Assembly: GCA_041156125.1 (NCBI GenBank)
Contig: JBEVTI010000007.1
Span: 123,500 to 187,499, forward strand
Length of the DNA: 64,000 bases
Direction: 5' to 3'
From: Paraktedonobacter carboxidivorans
GTDB lineage: Bacteria; Chloroflexota; Ktedonobacteria; Ktedonobacterales; Ktedonobacteraceae
The first letter of the stretch is position 1. Every line of letters begins with the position of its first letter. Made by a program: the position numbers and the translations under genes. Under the pieces are notes generated by a model that was not told the origin of the DNA, made no database searches, and saw only the letters and a program-made list of their open reading frames with translations. Below, one piece after another: positions 8,662 to 20,464 of this stretch.

Positions 8662-10443
8662 ATGTCAACAAGCATAAAACCAACCGAAGCTGGCACAGCT
8701 TTCCTGACTACGCCAATCAGTGAGAGCGCCGAGCGCATCTTTACACTGGAGCAGCAAGAAGAGGAGCAGAGCTGGATTGCTGAATCCGCCGCGACCTTTG
8801 TACAGCGCGAAGTTCTACCCAATGTAGAGGCTATTGATCGGCAGGAGCCGGGCCTGATGCCCAGCCTGGTCAAGAAAGCCGGGGAACAGGGCCTGCTGAG
8901 CATCGATGTCCCTGAAGAGTACGGCGGCGCCGAATTGGGCCTGCTTACCAGCGCGCTGGTGGCCTCGCGTCTCAATGAGGCTTCTTTTAGCGTGGCCTTT
9001 GGCGCGCATACAACGATTGGTACACTGCCCATCGTCTTTTATGGCAATGAGGAGCAGAAGGCGAAATATCTGCCTAAACTGGCTACCGGCGAGTGGATCG
9101 CGGCCTACGCGCTGACAGAGCCGGGCGTTGGTTCCGATGCCATGGGTCTGAGCACTACTGCCACCCTCTCTGAGGATGGCAAGCACTATCTGCTCAACGG
9201 CACGAAACAATGGATCTCGAACGCGGGTTTCGCCGATGTAATGGTTGCTTTCGCGCGCATCGGTGGGAATAAGCCCTCGGCCTTTATCGTTGAAGCTGCC
9301 TGGGAAGGCGTTTCTACTGGAGCCGAAGAGAATAAGATGGGCATCAAGGGTTCCTCTACGCGCCAGGTAATTTTCCAGGATGCAGTGGTGCCAGTCGAGA
9401 ATCTGCTCGGCGAAATCCACAAGGGCTATAAAATTGCTTTCAATATTCTGAATATTGGTCGCCTGAAGCTAGGCGCGGGAGCTGTGGGCGGCTCGCGTGC
9501 CGCCCTGGCCCTCTCCGCGGCCTATGCCAGCGAGCGCAAGGCCTTTGGCAAGTTCCTGCACGAGTTCGGTATGATTAAGAAAAAACTGGCTCGCGTGGCC
9601 GCTGAAACCTACGCAGCTGAGAGCGCGGTTTTCCGCACTGCCGCGAATGTCGAGAACGCCCGCCGCAGCGCCACCAGCACAGAAGAAGCCTTCAAGGCTA
9701 TCGAAGAATACACAGTCGAGGCATCATTGGCCAAGGTCCACGGCAGCGAAGTCCTGGCCCTGGCTGTGGATGAAGGCGTGCAGATCTTCGGCGGCTACGG
9801 CTTTATGCACGAGTATCCAATCGAGAAAGCCTATCGCGATGCGCGCATCCAACGTATCTTCGAGGGCACAAACGAGATCAATCGCCTGGTAGCCTCCGGG
9901 ACGCTTTTTAAACGGGCGATGACTGGCAAGGTACCAATGATGCAGCTCTTCCCTGAAATCGAAGCGCGCCTGAAAGCCGGTCAGGCTGTCGCTTTCGCCG
10001 ACGAGAGCATTCCCGCCGAACTACGCGAGGCGGTTAACGCCCTTGAGCGCGCCAAAGATGCCACGGCCTATACAGCTACGAAGGCCGCGTTAAAATACAT
10101 GCAGGATCTGGAGAACCAGGAAGAATTTATCGAGTACCTGGCCAATCTGCTGATCGAGATTTACGGCATTGATAGCGCCCTGGCACGCGCCACTCAGTCC
10201 GTGCGCCGTGGTGACGCGAATAGCGCGGTACATGTGCAACTGGCTCAACTGGCCACCTGGCTGGCCTTCTCGCGCATTCGCCTCAATCTCGATCAATTGA
10301 TTATGACCAACAACGAGCCTGAAAAGGTTGAAAAAGAGTTGGCACGTGTTCGCACATATGTGGGCGATTATACGCTCAATGGCGTGACCCTCCAGCGCGA
10401 ACTGGCCGCACTGATCGTCGAAAAGCAAGGCTATCCACTGTAG
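8662..10443 (+). CDS. fadE: Acyl-CoA dehydrogenase (long FadE type)
   Basis: 593 aa, preceded by AAGGAG 10 nt before the ATG. It catalyses the FAD-dependent first step of beta-oxidation, acyl-CoA to trans-2-enoyl-CoA. Motifs: YALTEPGVGSDAM (FAD/substrate binding), the middle beta domain with GIKGSSTRQV, and FGGYGFMHEYPIEKAYRDARIQ followed by IFEGTNEINR, which holds the catalytic Glu. The chain is about 200 residues longer than the usual 380-aa enzyme. The extra C-terminal helical region is as in Bacillus FadE and VLCAD types. It leads a tight run of four beta-oxidation genes. Confidence 0.93.
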   Translation: MSTSIKPTEAGTAFLTTPISESAERIFTLEQQEEEQSWIAESAATFVQREVLPNVEAIDRQEPGLMPSLVKKAGEQGLLSIDVPEEYGGAELGLLTSALVASRLNEASFSVAFGAHTTIGTLPIVFYGNEEQKAKYLPKLATGEWIAAYALTEPGVGSDAMGLSTTATLSEDGKHYLLNGTKQWISNAGFADVMVAFARIGGNKPSAFIVEAAWEGVSTGAEENKMGIKGSSTRQVIFQDAVVPVENLLGEIHKGYKIAFNILNIGRLKLGAGAVGGSRAALALSAAYASERKAFGKFLHEFGMIKKKLARVAAETYAAESAVFRTAANVENARRSATSTEEAFKAIEEYTVEASLAKVHGSEVLALAVDEGVQIFGGYGFMHEYPIEKAYRDARIQRIFEGTNEINRLVASGTLFKRAMTGKVPMMQLFPEIEARLKAGQAVAFADESIPAELREAVNALERAKDATAYTATKAALKYMQDLENQEEFIEYLANLLIEIYGIDSALARATQSVRRGDANSAVHVQLAQLATWLAFSRIRLNLDQLIMTNNEPEKVEKELARVRTYVGDYTLNGVTLQRELAALIVEKQGYPL

Positions 10444-10453
10444 GGAGCATGAT

Positions 10454-10825
10454 ATGCAAGTTGGCGACCTCACTTCCTGGGAACGCACATTTACTATAGA
10501 GGATGTACAGCGCTTTAGCGAGATTTCTGGCGATCAAGGCATCCATCACGTTCAGACAGATGGGCAGGGACGTTTACTCGTCCAGGGCCTGCTGACCGCT
10601 ACCCTGCCGACCAAACTGGGAGGCGATATGAATTTTATCGCGCGCACTATGACCTTTGAGTTTCTACGCCCGGTTTTTACGGGCGATACTGTCCGCTGCG
10701 AAAGCACTGTCGAGAGTGTTGAGAAACAGGAGAACCGTACGCATATGGTAATCGCCTTTGTTTGCCGCAATCAAAATGGCAAAGAGGTGCTCACTGGCCA
10801 TGTACAGGGCATTATTCGCGCTTAA
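10454..10825 (+). CDS. MaoC-like hot-dog dehydratase
   Basis: 123 aa with GGGAG 6-7 nt before the ATG, 10 bp after fadE. The single hot-dog fold is like MaoC/(R)-specific enoyl-CoA hydratases and related thioesterase-like proteins: FTIEDVQRFSEISGD with the usual D..H pair (GDQGIHH) and a central long helix (LLVQGLLTATLPTKL). It probably hydrates or processes an enoyl-CoA made by the neighbouring dehydrogenase. The HVQTDG segment replaces the usual N-P-I-H context, so the exact reaction is less certain. Confidence 0.8.
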   Translation: MQVGDLTSWERTFTIEDVQRFSEISGDQGIHHVQTDGQGRLLVQGLLTATLPTKLGGDMNFIARTMTFEFLRPVFTGDTVRCESTVESVEKQENRTHMVIAFVCRNQNGKEVLTGHVQGIIRA

Positions 10826-10860
10826 ACCTTAATCAGTCAGCTATCAAAGGAGAAACTGCC

Positions 10861-12057
10861 ATGGCGGAAGCCGTTATCGTTAGCGCGGTGCGTACCCCTA
10901 TCGGGCGCGCCAATAAGGGAGCGCTCAAAGACATGCGCGCTGATGATCTGGCCGCGCTTGCTGTGAAGGCCGCGGTCGAGCGCGTAGCGCAACTGGATCG
11001 CTCGTTAATCGAAGATCTTATTCTGGGCTGCGCTTTCCCCGAAGGCGAGCAGGGCTTTAATCTGGCGCGCCTGGTGGGCGCGCTGGCCGGTTTGCCAGAA
11101 ACCGCGGGGGGGGTAACTGTCAACCGCTTTTGCGCCTCCAGCTTACAGGCATTTAACATGGCAGCGCAGAATATTATGCTGGGTCTTGGCGATGTAATCG
11201 TCGCGGGCGGCATTGAGAGCATGTCACGTGTACCCATGGGGGGCTTTAATCCCAGCATGAATCCTCGCCTGGTGCCAACGCGCGAGGGAGAAAAGTATAG
11301 TTCATCTTATCCGCCCTGCGAATTAGAATATGGGCTTGCCAGCTATATTCCGATGGGCATGACTGCCGAGAATCTGGCCCGCGACTATCAGATCAGCCGC
11401 GAGGAGCAGGACGCTTTTGCACTGCGCAGCCACCAGCGCGCTATTGCCGCGATCGATACGGGCATTTTCAAACGCGAGATTGTACCAGTGACTCTGCCGG
11501 ATGGCCGCGTAATGGATACCGACGAGGGACCGCGCCGCGATACCTCGCTGGAGCGCCTGGCGAGCCTGGAGCCGGCCTTTATCAAGGGCGGCAGCGTGAC
11601 CGCTGGGAACTCCAGCCCGCTTAACGATGGTGCCTCTGCCGTGGTGCTGATGTCGGCTGAGACGGCGAAAGAGCAGGGCATCACCCCCCTGGCACGCGTG
11701 ATCACTATGGCCGTCTCTGGCGTGCGCCCCGATATTATGGGCATTGGACCCGTGCCCGCGGTGAAAAAAGTCCTGCAGCGCGCTAATATCCAGTTAAGCG
11801 ATATCGATATCATCGAACTGAACGAGGCTTTCGCGGCCCAATCGCTGGCTGTTGTGCAGGCGCTGGGCATCGACCAGGCAAAGCTGAATCCCCATGGAGG
11901 CGCGATCGCCCTCGGTCATCCACTGGGCTGCTCCGGCGCGCGTTTGATCGCTACGTTGCTTAACGATCTCCAGACCGCGGACAAGACGCTGGGCCTTGCT
12001 ACCCTCTGCGTTGGCGGCGGTCAGGGTGTCGCTACGCTCATCGAGAGGATGGCGTAA
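10861..12057 (+). CDS. fadA: Acetyl-CoA acyltransferase (thiolase)
   Basis: 398 aa from ATG 10861, behind AAAGGAGA. It performs the thiolytic cleavage that ends each beta-oxidation round, releasing acetyl-CoA. Seen: the acyl-accepting Cys in NRFCASSLQA (near residue 92), the GGIESMSRVP loop, NEAFAAQ, HPLGCSGAR with the second Cys, and the glycine-rich CVGGGQG end. It is followed after 2 bp by the FadN-like gene, so the two are translationally linked. Confidence 0.95.
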   Translation: MAEAVIVSAVRTPIGRANKGALKDMRADDLAALAVKAAVERVAQLDRSLIEDLILGCAFPEGEQGFNLARLVGALAGLPETAGGVTVNRFCASSLQAFNMAAQNIMLGLGDVIVAGGIESMSRVPMGGFNPSMNPRLVPTREGEKYSSSYPPCELEYGLASYIPMGMTAENLARDYQISREEQDAFALRSHQRAIAAIDTGIFKREIVPVTLPDGRVMDTDEGPRRDTSLERLASLEPAFIKGGSVTAGNSSPLNDGASAVVLMSAETAKEQGITPLARVITMAVSGVRPDIMGIGPVPAVKKVLQRANIQLSDIDIIELNEAFAAQSLAVVQALGIDQAKLNPHGGAIALGHPLGCSGARLIATLLNDLQTADKTLGLATLCVGGGQGVATLIERMA

Positions 12058-12059
12058 CT

Positions 12060-14462
<2,403 letters not shown>

Positions 14463-14483
14463 TCCTACAGAAAAAGCTGTGAG

Positions 14484-14529
14484 AGAGGGGAGGAAGGCAA
14501 GCACGGTTGTGCTTGCCTTCCTCCCCTCT
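14484..14529 (+). terminator. terminator hairpin after the fad genes
   Basis: Exact 21-bp arms (14484-14504 and 14509-14529) around a GGTT loop, starting 22 bp after the fadN stop. An A-run precedes it (AAAAAG), and only a weak T-run (TTTAT) follows. It is the likely end of the fad transcript. Confidence 0.75.
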
Positions 14530-14681
14530 TTATGAAGTGAAGAATACGGGCTATGAAAACCGGCAAGAGTCCAAATTGTTCTTGTTCAAAAGCAGCAATA
14601 TTTGCAAAAGCAGCAGGATTGAAGGATTATCAAAATTACAGTAGATGATATTCTATATATTTAAAAATGCGTAATTAATAC

Positions 14682-14710
14682 TTGCAGATATTCAAGGAAT
14701 ATGATATTAT
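14682..14710 (+). promoter_or_regulatory. sigma-A-like promoter of the Rpn-like gene
   Basis: TTGCAG at 14682-14687, a 17-bp spacer and TATTAT at 14705-14710. The expected start site is about 65 nt before the ATG. The surrounding DNA is AT-rich. Confidence 0.6.
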
Positions 14711-14781
14711 CCTGCAGTGAGCGCATCTCTTGCTGGTGGCTCACAGCCATATTCTCCGGGGAGCACACGAGAAGAGAGAGT

Positions 14782-15723
14782 ATGGTACACTTGAATTACA
14801 GCGTGGAGGAATCTATAGTGGCGTGGGATCTGATAGGAAAAGCTCTGGTCAAGGAATGTGTCGAGGATTTTTTAGACTACTTCGCTCCAGGAGCGGAATA
14901 TGTCGGCATGCGTAATGTGCAGTTGCAAACACGAGCAGATAGCCCGTTCGCAACGCGGGAGATTCGTGCAGATGTCCTGGTTGAAGCTGTGCGGGATGGC
15001 CAGCACATATTGTTGGACATTGAATGGCAATCCACCAAAGACGATAAAATGGATGATCGGTTACTGTTTTATAGTAGTGAGTTGACGCGTGAATACGACA
15101 TAGTTGTATTGCCCATCGTCATTTACCTGCAGGCTGTCGGTGACGTACCAGAACCGCCGCTGACCCGCCTGATGCCTGGTAAGCCGTTGTCATGGGGAAA
15201 TACATTGCTCACATTCCATTTTGTGAGTCTGGAAATCCGCCAGGTACCCATCGAGGAGTTGCGAGCAATCGAGCGCGACGCCTTTCATGTGCTGATGTTG
15301 CTAAGCAAAGGGGGCGCAACGAGGGAGGGAGTTAATGAGGTTCTGGATCGTTTACTCAAACGTCGAGAGAAACGCAAGGAATCCATTGTGGCAGCCTTCT
15401 TTTTCGCCGGCAAAGTCATGAAGTCAGATGAAGATCAGAAGTTTATAAACAGGAGGCGCGAGATGATTAAAGACTCATTACAAGATACCTGGCTCTACAA
15501 AGAATTGTATGTGGAGGCTCAAGAGGAAGCCCACGAGAAGGGTCACGAAGAGGACATTAAGGCACTGGTGCAAGTTCGTTTCCTGGAACTGCTACCCTTT
15601 GTGCAAAGTATGCTTGCGTCTCTCGCTGATCGCAGCAAACTGCAGGAGATCTTGATTCTTGTCGGGACCGCTCAGACGGCGGATGAGTTGCAACAGGCCC
15701 TGGCTGCTTACGAGCTTAAATAA
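14782..15723 (+). CDS. Rpn/PD-(D/E)XK nuclease-like protein
   Basis: 313 aa. The start was placed at ATG 14782 because a purine-rich GAGAAGAGAGAG precedes it. The region around residues 55-95 (IRADVLVEAVRDG, then ILLDIEWQST) fits the D...(D/E)xQ active site of the Rpn / putative transposase YhgA-like branch of the PD-(D/E)XK nucleases, and the LLFYSSELTREYDIVVLPIVIYL strand-helix pattern follows. The C-terminal third is a Lys/Glu-rich helix (EAQEEAHEKGHEED) and a short helical domain. Family members promote recombination or are remnants of mobile DNA. The gene is isolated, with its own promoter and a hairpin behind it. Confidence 0.6.
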   Translation: MVHLNYSVEESIVAWDLIGKALVKECVEDFLDYFAPGAEYVGMRNVQLQTRADSPFATREIRADVLVEAVRDGQHILLDIEWQSTKDDKMDDRLLFYSSELTREYDIVVLPIVIYLQAVGDVPEPPLTRLMPGKPLSWGNTLLTFHFVSLEIRQVPIEELRAIERDAFHVLMLLSKGGATREGVNEVLDRLLKRREKRKESIVAAFFFAGKVMKSDEDQKFINRRREMIKDSLQDTWLYKELYVEAQEEAHEKGHEEDIKALVQVRFLELLPFVQSMLASLADRSKLQEILILVGTAQTADELQQALAAYELK

Positions 15724-15754
15724 CTGCTGCGAGTTTCACGCTAAGCGGAAGCAA

Positions 15755-15803
15755 GTATATTGTGAGAGACGCTACTGGCAATGCAGTGCCTCTCACAATA
15801 TAC
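15755..15803 (+). terminator. hairpin after the Rpn-like gene
   Basis: 14-bp arms GTATATTGTGAGAG / CTCTCACAATATAC (15755-15768 and 15790-15803) with an inner stem in the 21-nt loop. It lies between convergent genes and may serve both. Confidence 0.6.
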
Positions 15804-15842
15804 ATCTCTCAGATCACTCTAAATGTAGCATTCCTCTTGAAA

Positions 15843-17924
15843 TCAGGCAACGCGTGTAATGCGCAAAATCACGCTTTCAAAATTGCCCAATTTTATCTCC
15901 AGCCCGGTTCGCATCCAGGCCAGGCCGGAACGAGATCCCGCAAAGCTCTCTATGGTATAGCGTGCCTCTGGCTCCAGGCCACAAGGATAGAGCAGAGGTA
16001 AAACCACTGGATGAGGAATATGGGTGCGGAAAACGCAAAGCACTCCTTCCCCGCGATCCTTTGTCAGATACTCCAGAGCAGAGAAAGCATGCATCTGTGG
16101 GGAACGCAGACGATAGAGATCGCCAAACTGCACGATATGACGGATGGCTTTGTATTGCGCGACCAGGCGCGTAGCCAGCGCGTGTTCTTCTTCACTCCAA
16201 TGGAGTAGATTACCACCAATCCCCAGCAGGCCGCACATGCTGACGTGAAAGCGGAACTGTAAGGGTAAACTCCCCTGGTCAGCATCCGTTACCCAGGCCT
16301 CCATAGTGCTGGCTGGGAAAATCTGCGTAAAGCCCTCCTGGATCGCCAGGCGCGCAGCGGCGCCTGTATTATCGCTGATCCAGACCTGATCGGCCAGGCG
16401 CAAAATGCCCAGATCCGCGCGTCCACCACCGCCTGAGCAACTTTGCCAGATCACCTCTGGATGGCGCGCGCGCAACGTACCCCAGACATGGTATAGTCCC
16501 AGCACATAGCGTACCCATAGTTCACGTGGCTCACCTGGCGCATCTGGCCAGCCGGGTTCGCTGACATTACGATTCATATCCCATTTGATAAAACTGATCT
16601 TATTGTGCGTAAGTAAATAATCCAGTTGCGCGATCAGATAGTCCTGAACATCGGAGCGGGCAAGGTTCAAAATGAGTTGATTGCGCATCTCCGTGCGTAC
16701 GCGCGTAGGGAAATGCAGGACCCAGGAGGGATGTGCGCGGTAAAGATCGCTGTCCGGGTTAACCATCTCTGGCTCAACCCACAGGCCAAAATCCATGCCC
16801 AGCGCGTTTACACCTTCAATCAGCGGACCCAGACCACGCGGAAATTTCTCCGTATCAGGCCACCAGTCACCCAGACCTGCTGTATCGGACACACGCCGAG
16901 AGAACCAACCATCGTCCAGCACAAAAAGCTCTACCCCCATGGCCGCGGCACGACGCGCCAACTCTAGTTGTCCCTGCTCGTTGACAGCAAAGAAAGTAGC
17001 CTCCCAGGAGTTGTAGAGCACTTTACGCACTGTATCAGTATGCGGCACTACTGTTTCACGTATAAAGTCATGCAAACAGCGACTCGCCGCGCCAAAACCG
17101 CCGCGTGTATAGCCAGCGTAAGCGCTCGGCGTCGTAAACACCTGACCCGCCCCCAGGCGCCAGGCAAAATCCCAGTCATTGAGTCCAGAAGAGACGCGCG
17201 TCATAGCAAACTCTGTGCTCTCCACTACCAGCTTCCAGTTGCCACTCCAGGCCAGCACGCCAAACCAGACCTCGCCACTCTCCTCATCCGCTGATCCGCG
17301 ATCGATGGCAAACCAGGGATTATGGTGATGGCTGGTTGTCAGGCGGCGACTCTCCAGGATTTTACTGCCTGGTGTCAGCGTTTCGCGCACCAGGCGCATC
17401 TCGTCCAGCCAGCGTCCATTAACATGCGTCAGACGATAAGCAGTAGCACGCGGAAGATGCCATTGGGCCGAAAACGCTCGCTCTAGCGTGATTGGTAACT
17501 CGCCCTCATTGCTCAAGGTCACCCAGCGCTCGATCAGATCAAAATTGGGATGAACCCGGTAATGGAGCGTTACCAGCAATGGATAAACTGTATCGCGCAG
17601 GCGAATATGGAGCGCTTCCTCCTCCAATTCTACGCTCTCCCTGCGCAAAACTACGTCGCGCACACCATCGGCGAATGTGGCTTTTAAGCAAGGCTCGATA
17701 TAACTTGGACCAGCCCAGGCCGGATATTCTTCGCGACTTAAATGGGCGGGCCCATTAAAAGATACCCAGCCCTCTGCCTGGACGGGAACAGGGTAATCAT
17801 CGCTATAAGGTAGGCGGGGACCCCAATAACCATGCACCAGGGACCCCGCGCTAGCGAAACCCAACGTGTACGCGGTCTCGCGGGTGGCCAGTATCCAACC
17901 GTGTTCTGTAGCAGAAACCGACAT
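15843..17924 (-). CDS. Alpha-galactosidase, GH36
   Basis: 693 aa; ATG 17924 follows AGGAGGG by 5 nt. GH36 enzymes remove terminal alpha-galactose from raffinose-type sugars and galactomannan. The order is an N-terminal beta-sandwich, a (beta/alpha)8 barrel and a C-terminal beta domain. The barrel has FVLDDGWF, the nucleophile Asp in FIKWDMNRNV, the WQSCSGGGGRADLG motif and the acid/base Asp in WISDNTG. No signal peptide is seen, so it should be cytoplasmic. It stands alone with no transporter next to it. Confidence 0.93.
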   Translation of the reverse strand: MSVSATEHGWILATRETAYTLGFASAGSLVHGYWGPRLPYSDDYPVPVQAEGWVSFNGPAHLSREEYPAWAGPSYIEPCLKATFADGVRDVVLRRESVELEEEALHIRLRDTVYPLLVTLHYRVHPNFDLIERWVTLSNEGELPITLERAFSAQWHLPRATAYRLTHVNGRWLDEMRLVRETLTPGSKILESRRLTTSHHHNPWFAIDRGSADEESGEVWFGVLAWSGNWKLVVESTEFAMTRVSSGLNDWDFAWRLGAGQVFTTPSAYAGYTRGGFGAASRCLHDFIRETVVPHTDTVRKVLYNSWEATFFAVNEQGQLELARRAAAMGVELFVLDDGWFSRRVSDTAGLGDWWPDTEKFPRGLGPLIEGVNALGMDFGLWVEPEMVNPDSDLYRAHPSWVLHFPTRVRTEMRNQLILNLARSDVQDYLIAQLDYLLTHNKISFIKWDMNRNVSEPGWPDAPGEPRELWVRYVLGLYHVWGTLRARHPEVIWQSCSGGGGRADLGILRLADQVWISDNTGAAARLAIQEGFTQIFPASTMEAWVTDADQGSLPLQFRFHVSMCGLLGIGGNLLHWSEEEHALATRLVAQYKAIRHIVQFGDLYRLRSPQMHAFSALEYLTKDRGEGVLCVFRTHIPHPVVLPLLYPCGLEPEARYTIESFAGSRSGLAWMRTGLEIKLGNFESVILRITRVA

Positions 17925-18355
17925 AACTACCCTCCTATTTGCGCTGAGCAACATCAACAAAGCCCGGCGAACGAAACTTGCCGCTCTCCAACTCTATAAC
18001 GTTTTGAACCTCTATTTACCTCCTAACCGCGCATAGCACAGTTGAAGTTTCCTCCGCATTCTCAAAAAGCACAAAATATTCATTAGTTACAGTTTTTATA
18101 AGCAGAGACTTATCCATATTAAAAAGCAATAAAAATTATGCATAAATCATAAACCCAAGCAAAAAAAAGCGATAAACCACTAGACAATGATCTTCACAAT
18201 CATGCATACTATGTATATCTCTTGTAAGGGTTGTGCAAACATGTCAGAAACAATGTATTACAAAACCGAAGTCGCTTGTTCGTCTTTTGCGTACATGTAT
18301 GTCAAATGATCTCGCATAAGAATAAATGCGAGTGAACAATCAAAGGAGAAAAAAC
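17925..18355. other. AT-rich divergent spacer
   Basis: No gene is seen. TAGACA (18181-18186) with CATACT (18205-18210) is a possible weak promoter for the small gene to the right. A hairpin CTCGCAT-n8-ATGCGAG (18311-18332) lies in its leader, just before the ribosome-binding site, and could affect translation. Confidence 0.4.
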
Positions 18356-18586
18356 ATGCAAAAAGTGAGTGAGCATAGAAGTGATGTGGCACAGCTCTTA
18401 GCGCAAATCAGTGCTGAATATCAGGCTGCTCAGCGTGGCATGAGCGATTTCGCCTACGGAACTTCAAAGCATGCATTTATCACGGCTCGTATGGAGCATA
18501 TGGGGCGTCTTCACATTGAATTGCAATCGATTGTCGGAGAATCCGCGATCGCTTTGATTGCTGATACCTTGAGCAAGACCCATTAA
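18356..18586 (+). CDS. small hypothetical helical protein
   Basis: 76 aa from ATG 18356, behind a very good AAAGGAGA site. The composition is normal for a soluble protein, with two predicted helices (about 8-30 and 40-72) rich in Ala, Glu and Gln and no Cys. I do not recognise it. The strong ribosome-binding site, hairpin leader and codon usage similar to neighbours argue that it is real. It stands alone between an alpha-galactosidase and a methyltransferase, each on the other strand. Confidence 0.65.
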   Translation: MQKVSEHRSDVAQLLAQISAEYQAAQRGMSDFAYGTSKHAFITARMEHMGRLHIELQSIVGESAIALIADTLSKTH

Positions 18587-18659
18587 TAAGCCCGTTAGCA
18601 TACGGTACTATTATTTTCCAGGTAGCAAGGTCTGGCCGAGTTGCGGTAGATGGAAGGGA

Positions 18660-18714
18660 GCAGATACGCGGAAGACTGACAGGAGATCAGGCAGTTAATG
18701 CTCCGCGTATCTGC
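18660..18714. terminator. inverted repeat between convergent genes
   Basis: 12-bp arms GCAGATACGCGG / CCGCGTATCTGC separated by 31 nt, which themselves can pair weakly. Position suggests a shared terminator for the small gene and the methyltransferase. Confidence 0.5.
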
Positions 18715-18790
18715 TTCACTTATAATCAAGCGGCGTGTATGGAGCCATAGAGATAAGAAGTACGACTACAAGCACAATTTTTAGAACAAG

Positions 18791-19714
18791 CTAACAATCA
18801 ACGTGGCGAGATTCGAGCAACGTGACATGCATATCAGTGTAACTACGCGCGGAACGAGTTGGCCAGATGCCAGTCACGACATACTCAGTCTCCTCATAGG
18901 TGAATGTCTCCTGGTCAAAGGCACATCCCTTGCCATCAGCGAAACATTGCAGCCAGTGCTTCTTTTCAGCCTGGGTCAGGCAGGGCGCGCCTTCACATAC
19001 AAACCAGTCAGTAATACCTTGCAGGTACAAATGGAAATCAGGATCAAGTGGAGCAGAGCGCACAATGCAGTATTTCTTCTCCTGAATATCCTCGTAGCCA
19101 GCCTCACGCAGATACGCGGCCAGTTTGGAACCGACCCAACTATCCTCAAACAAATAGCCCTCTTCTAAAAGGCGCTGCTTTTCCCAATGCGCGCGGGCCT
19201 GAAAAACCCGCGCTTGCAACGCGGGATCGACCGTGGAAAAATGCATGGTGCCAAAATCAATATCTTTGATCACCAGTCTCCCGCCAGGCAGAAGATAGCG
19301 TCCCATCATCGCAAAAACCTTGACCGGATCTGGCAGGTATTGGCTGACATTAGCGCTGAAAATGGTATGAATTGAATTCTTGGGGACAGGTAAATGTTCC
19401 ATCGAACCCTGTTTGTATGAGACCTGACACTCATACCACTCACCCTGACTACGTTGACGCGCTGTTACTAAAGCCTCAGCCGATAGATCAACACCCATGA
19501 TATGGCCTCTTGGGCCAATTGCCCGCGCCAGCATCGGCGTCCAAAGTCCTGGACCACAACCCGCATCGACTATTCTGCTTCCCTGCTGGAGGTGTAAATC
19601 CTGAATCATCTCTTCACGTTCAACAAGCTTACTTCGATGATGCGTCACTAACCACTCAATTGCGTTGAGTGGCAAACCACACTCGTTTACGTGGACAGGA
19701 TTCTCAATCGCCAT
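18791..19714 (-). CDS. SAM-dependent methyltransferase, class I
   Basis: 307 aa. Motif I IVDAGCGPGLWTPML (about 48-62) and the acidic motif II residue in IMGVDLSAEAL form the SAM pocket; NVSQYLPDPVKVF and LLPGGRLVIKDID are the later class I motifs. After about residue 190 there is an extra 110-residue C-terminal domain with Trp and Cys (WFVCEGAPCL), which may bind the substrate. The ubiE/methyltransferase-11 type is the best description; the acceptor is unknown. It has a GAGAGG-type ribosome-binding site and no obvious partners. Confidence 0.82.
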   Translation of the reverse strand: MAIENPVHVNECGLPLNAIEWLVTHHRSKLVEREEMIQDLHLQQGSRIVDAGCGPGLWTPMLARAIGPRGHIMGVDLSAEALVTARQRSQGEWYECQVSYKQGSMEHLPVPKNSIHTIFSANVSQYLPDPVKVFAMMGRYLLPGGRLVIKDIDFGTMHFSTVDPALQARVFQARAHWEKQRLLEEGYLFEDSWVGSKLAAYLREAGYEDIQEKKYCIVRSAPLDPDFHLYLQGITDWFVCEGAPCLTQAEKKHWLQCFADGKGCAFDQETFTYEETEYVVTGIWPTRSARSYTDMHVTLLESRHVDC

Positions 19715-20464
19715 GTTTGTGCCGCCTCTCTCTCTTTTGTTGTCCTGCTCCCACCTTACATCTGGGATAGTTTCTCAAGGAATGCCTTGAAGCCCTTTCT
19801 ACAATTCCGCTCACCAATGAGGGACATCTCTGCCGGTCTCGACTCTGATTATCACCTGCACAACTACGTACAAGTCTGCTCGCCCTTGTATCCCTGATCT
19901 CCATACCCTACCTGACTGCACATACACCGCTTTTCCCCCACATCTTGCGCTCTACAAGACCTTGGAAATGCGCTCCCTTCCGGCTGCCTATATCCGTTGA
20001 CACCGCCTCACAGGTCCGTTGAAAAATTCCAGACGAGAAAGACGGTTAGATATAGAGAAAGTATAGCACTTTTCTTTACGAAAATACAATGTTTCTACAA
20101 CATATAGCCTACGAAAGTACTAACAATGTAGAGGATGAAGTACACATGAATGTAAAAAAATATTTACACTTCTCCTTGTTTTTCATGTTGCAAACTGAGT
20201 TCTTTGTATAAAAAATGCACTTCACACTTCAGGTTAGCAATATCCGGCTGCGACAACCTGATAATTGCTGCGACACGTGTATAAAATTGTGTAACAGATT
20301 TGATGGCATTCTCATGTAATGAATACGCTGCTCTTGATACGACGATACAGTCGCTGCAAAATACAGAAAATTATGTTATAATCTTGAAAGCAAACGCCTA
20401 AGCAAATATTGCTATCTTAAGGTTGATCATTGGAGTTTATTTGGAGGGAAAAAGACAAGCAGGC
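19715..20464. other. long gene-free spacer with extended -10 promoter
   Basis: No gene is supported in these 750 bp. The right half (20040-20420) is AT-rich. TGTTATAAT at 20374-20382 is a consensus extended -10 for the regulator to the right; its -35 position (CTGCAA, 20354-20359) is weak. The predicted leader is about 75 nt. Confidence 0.5.

Noticed and set aside
14782..15723. true transposase
   Set aside because: The sequence fits the Rpn/PD-(D/E)XK nuclease group and there are no terminal inverted repeats around it.
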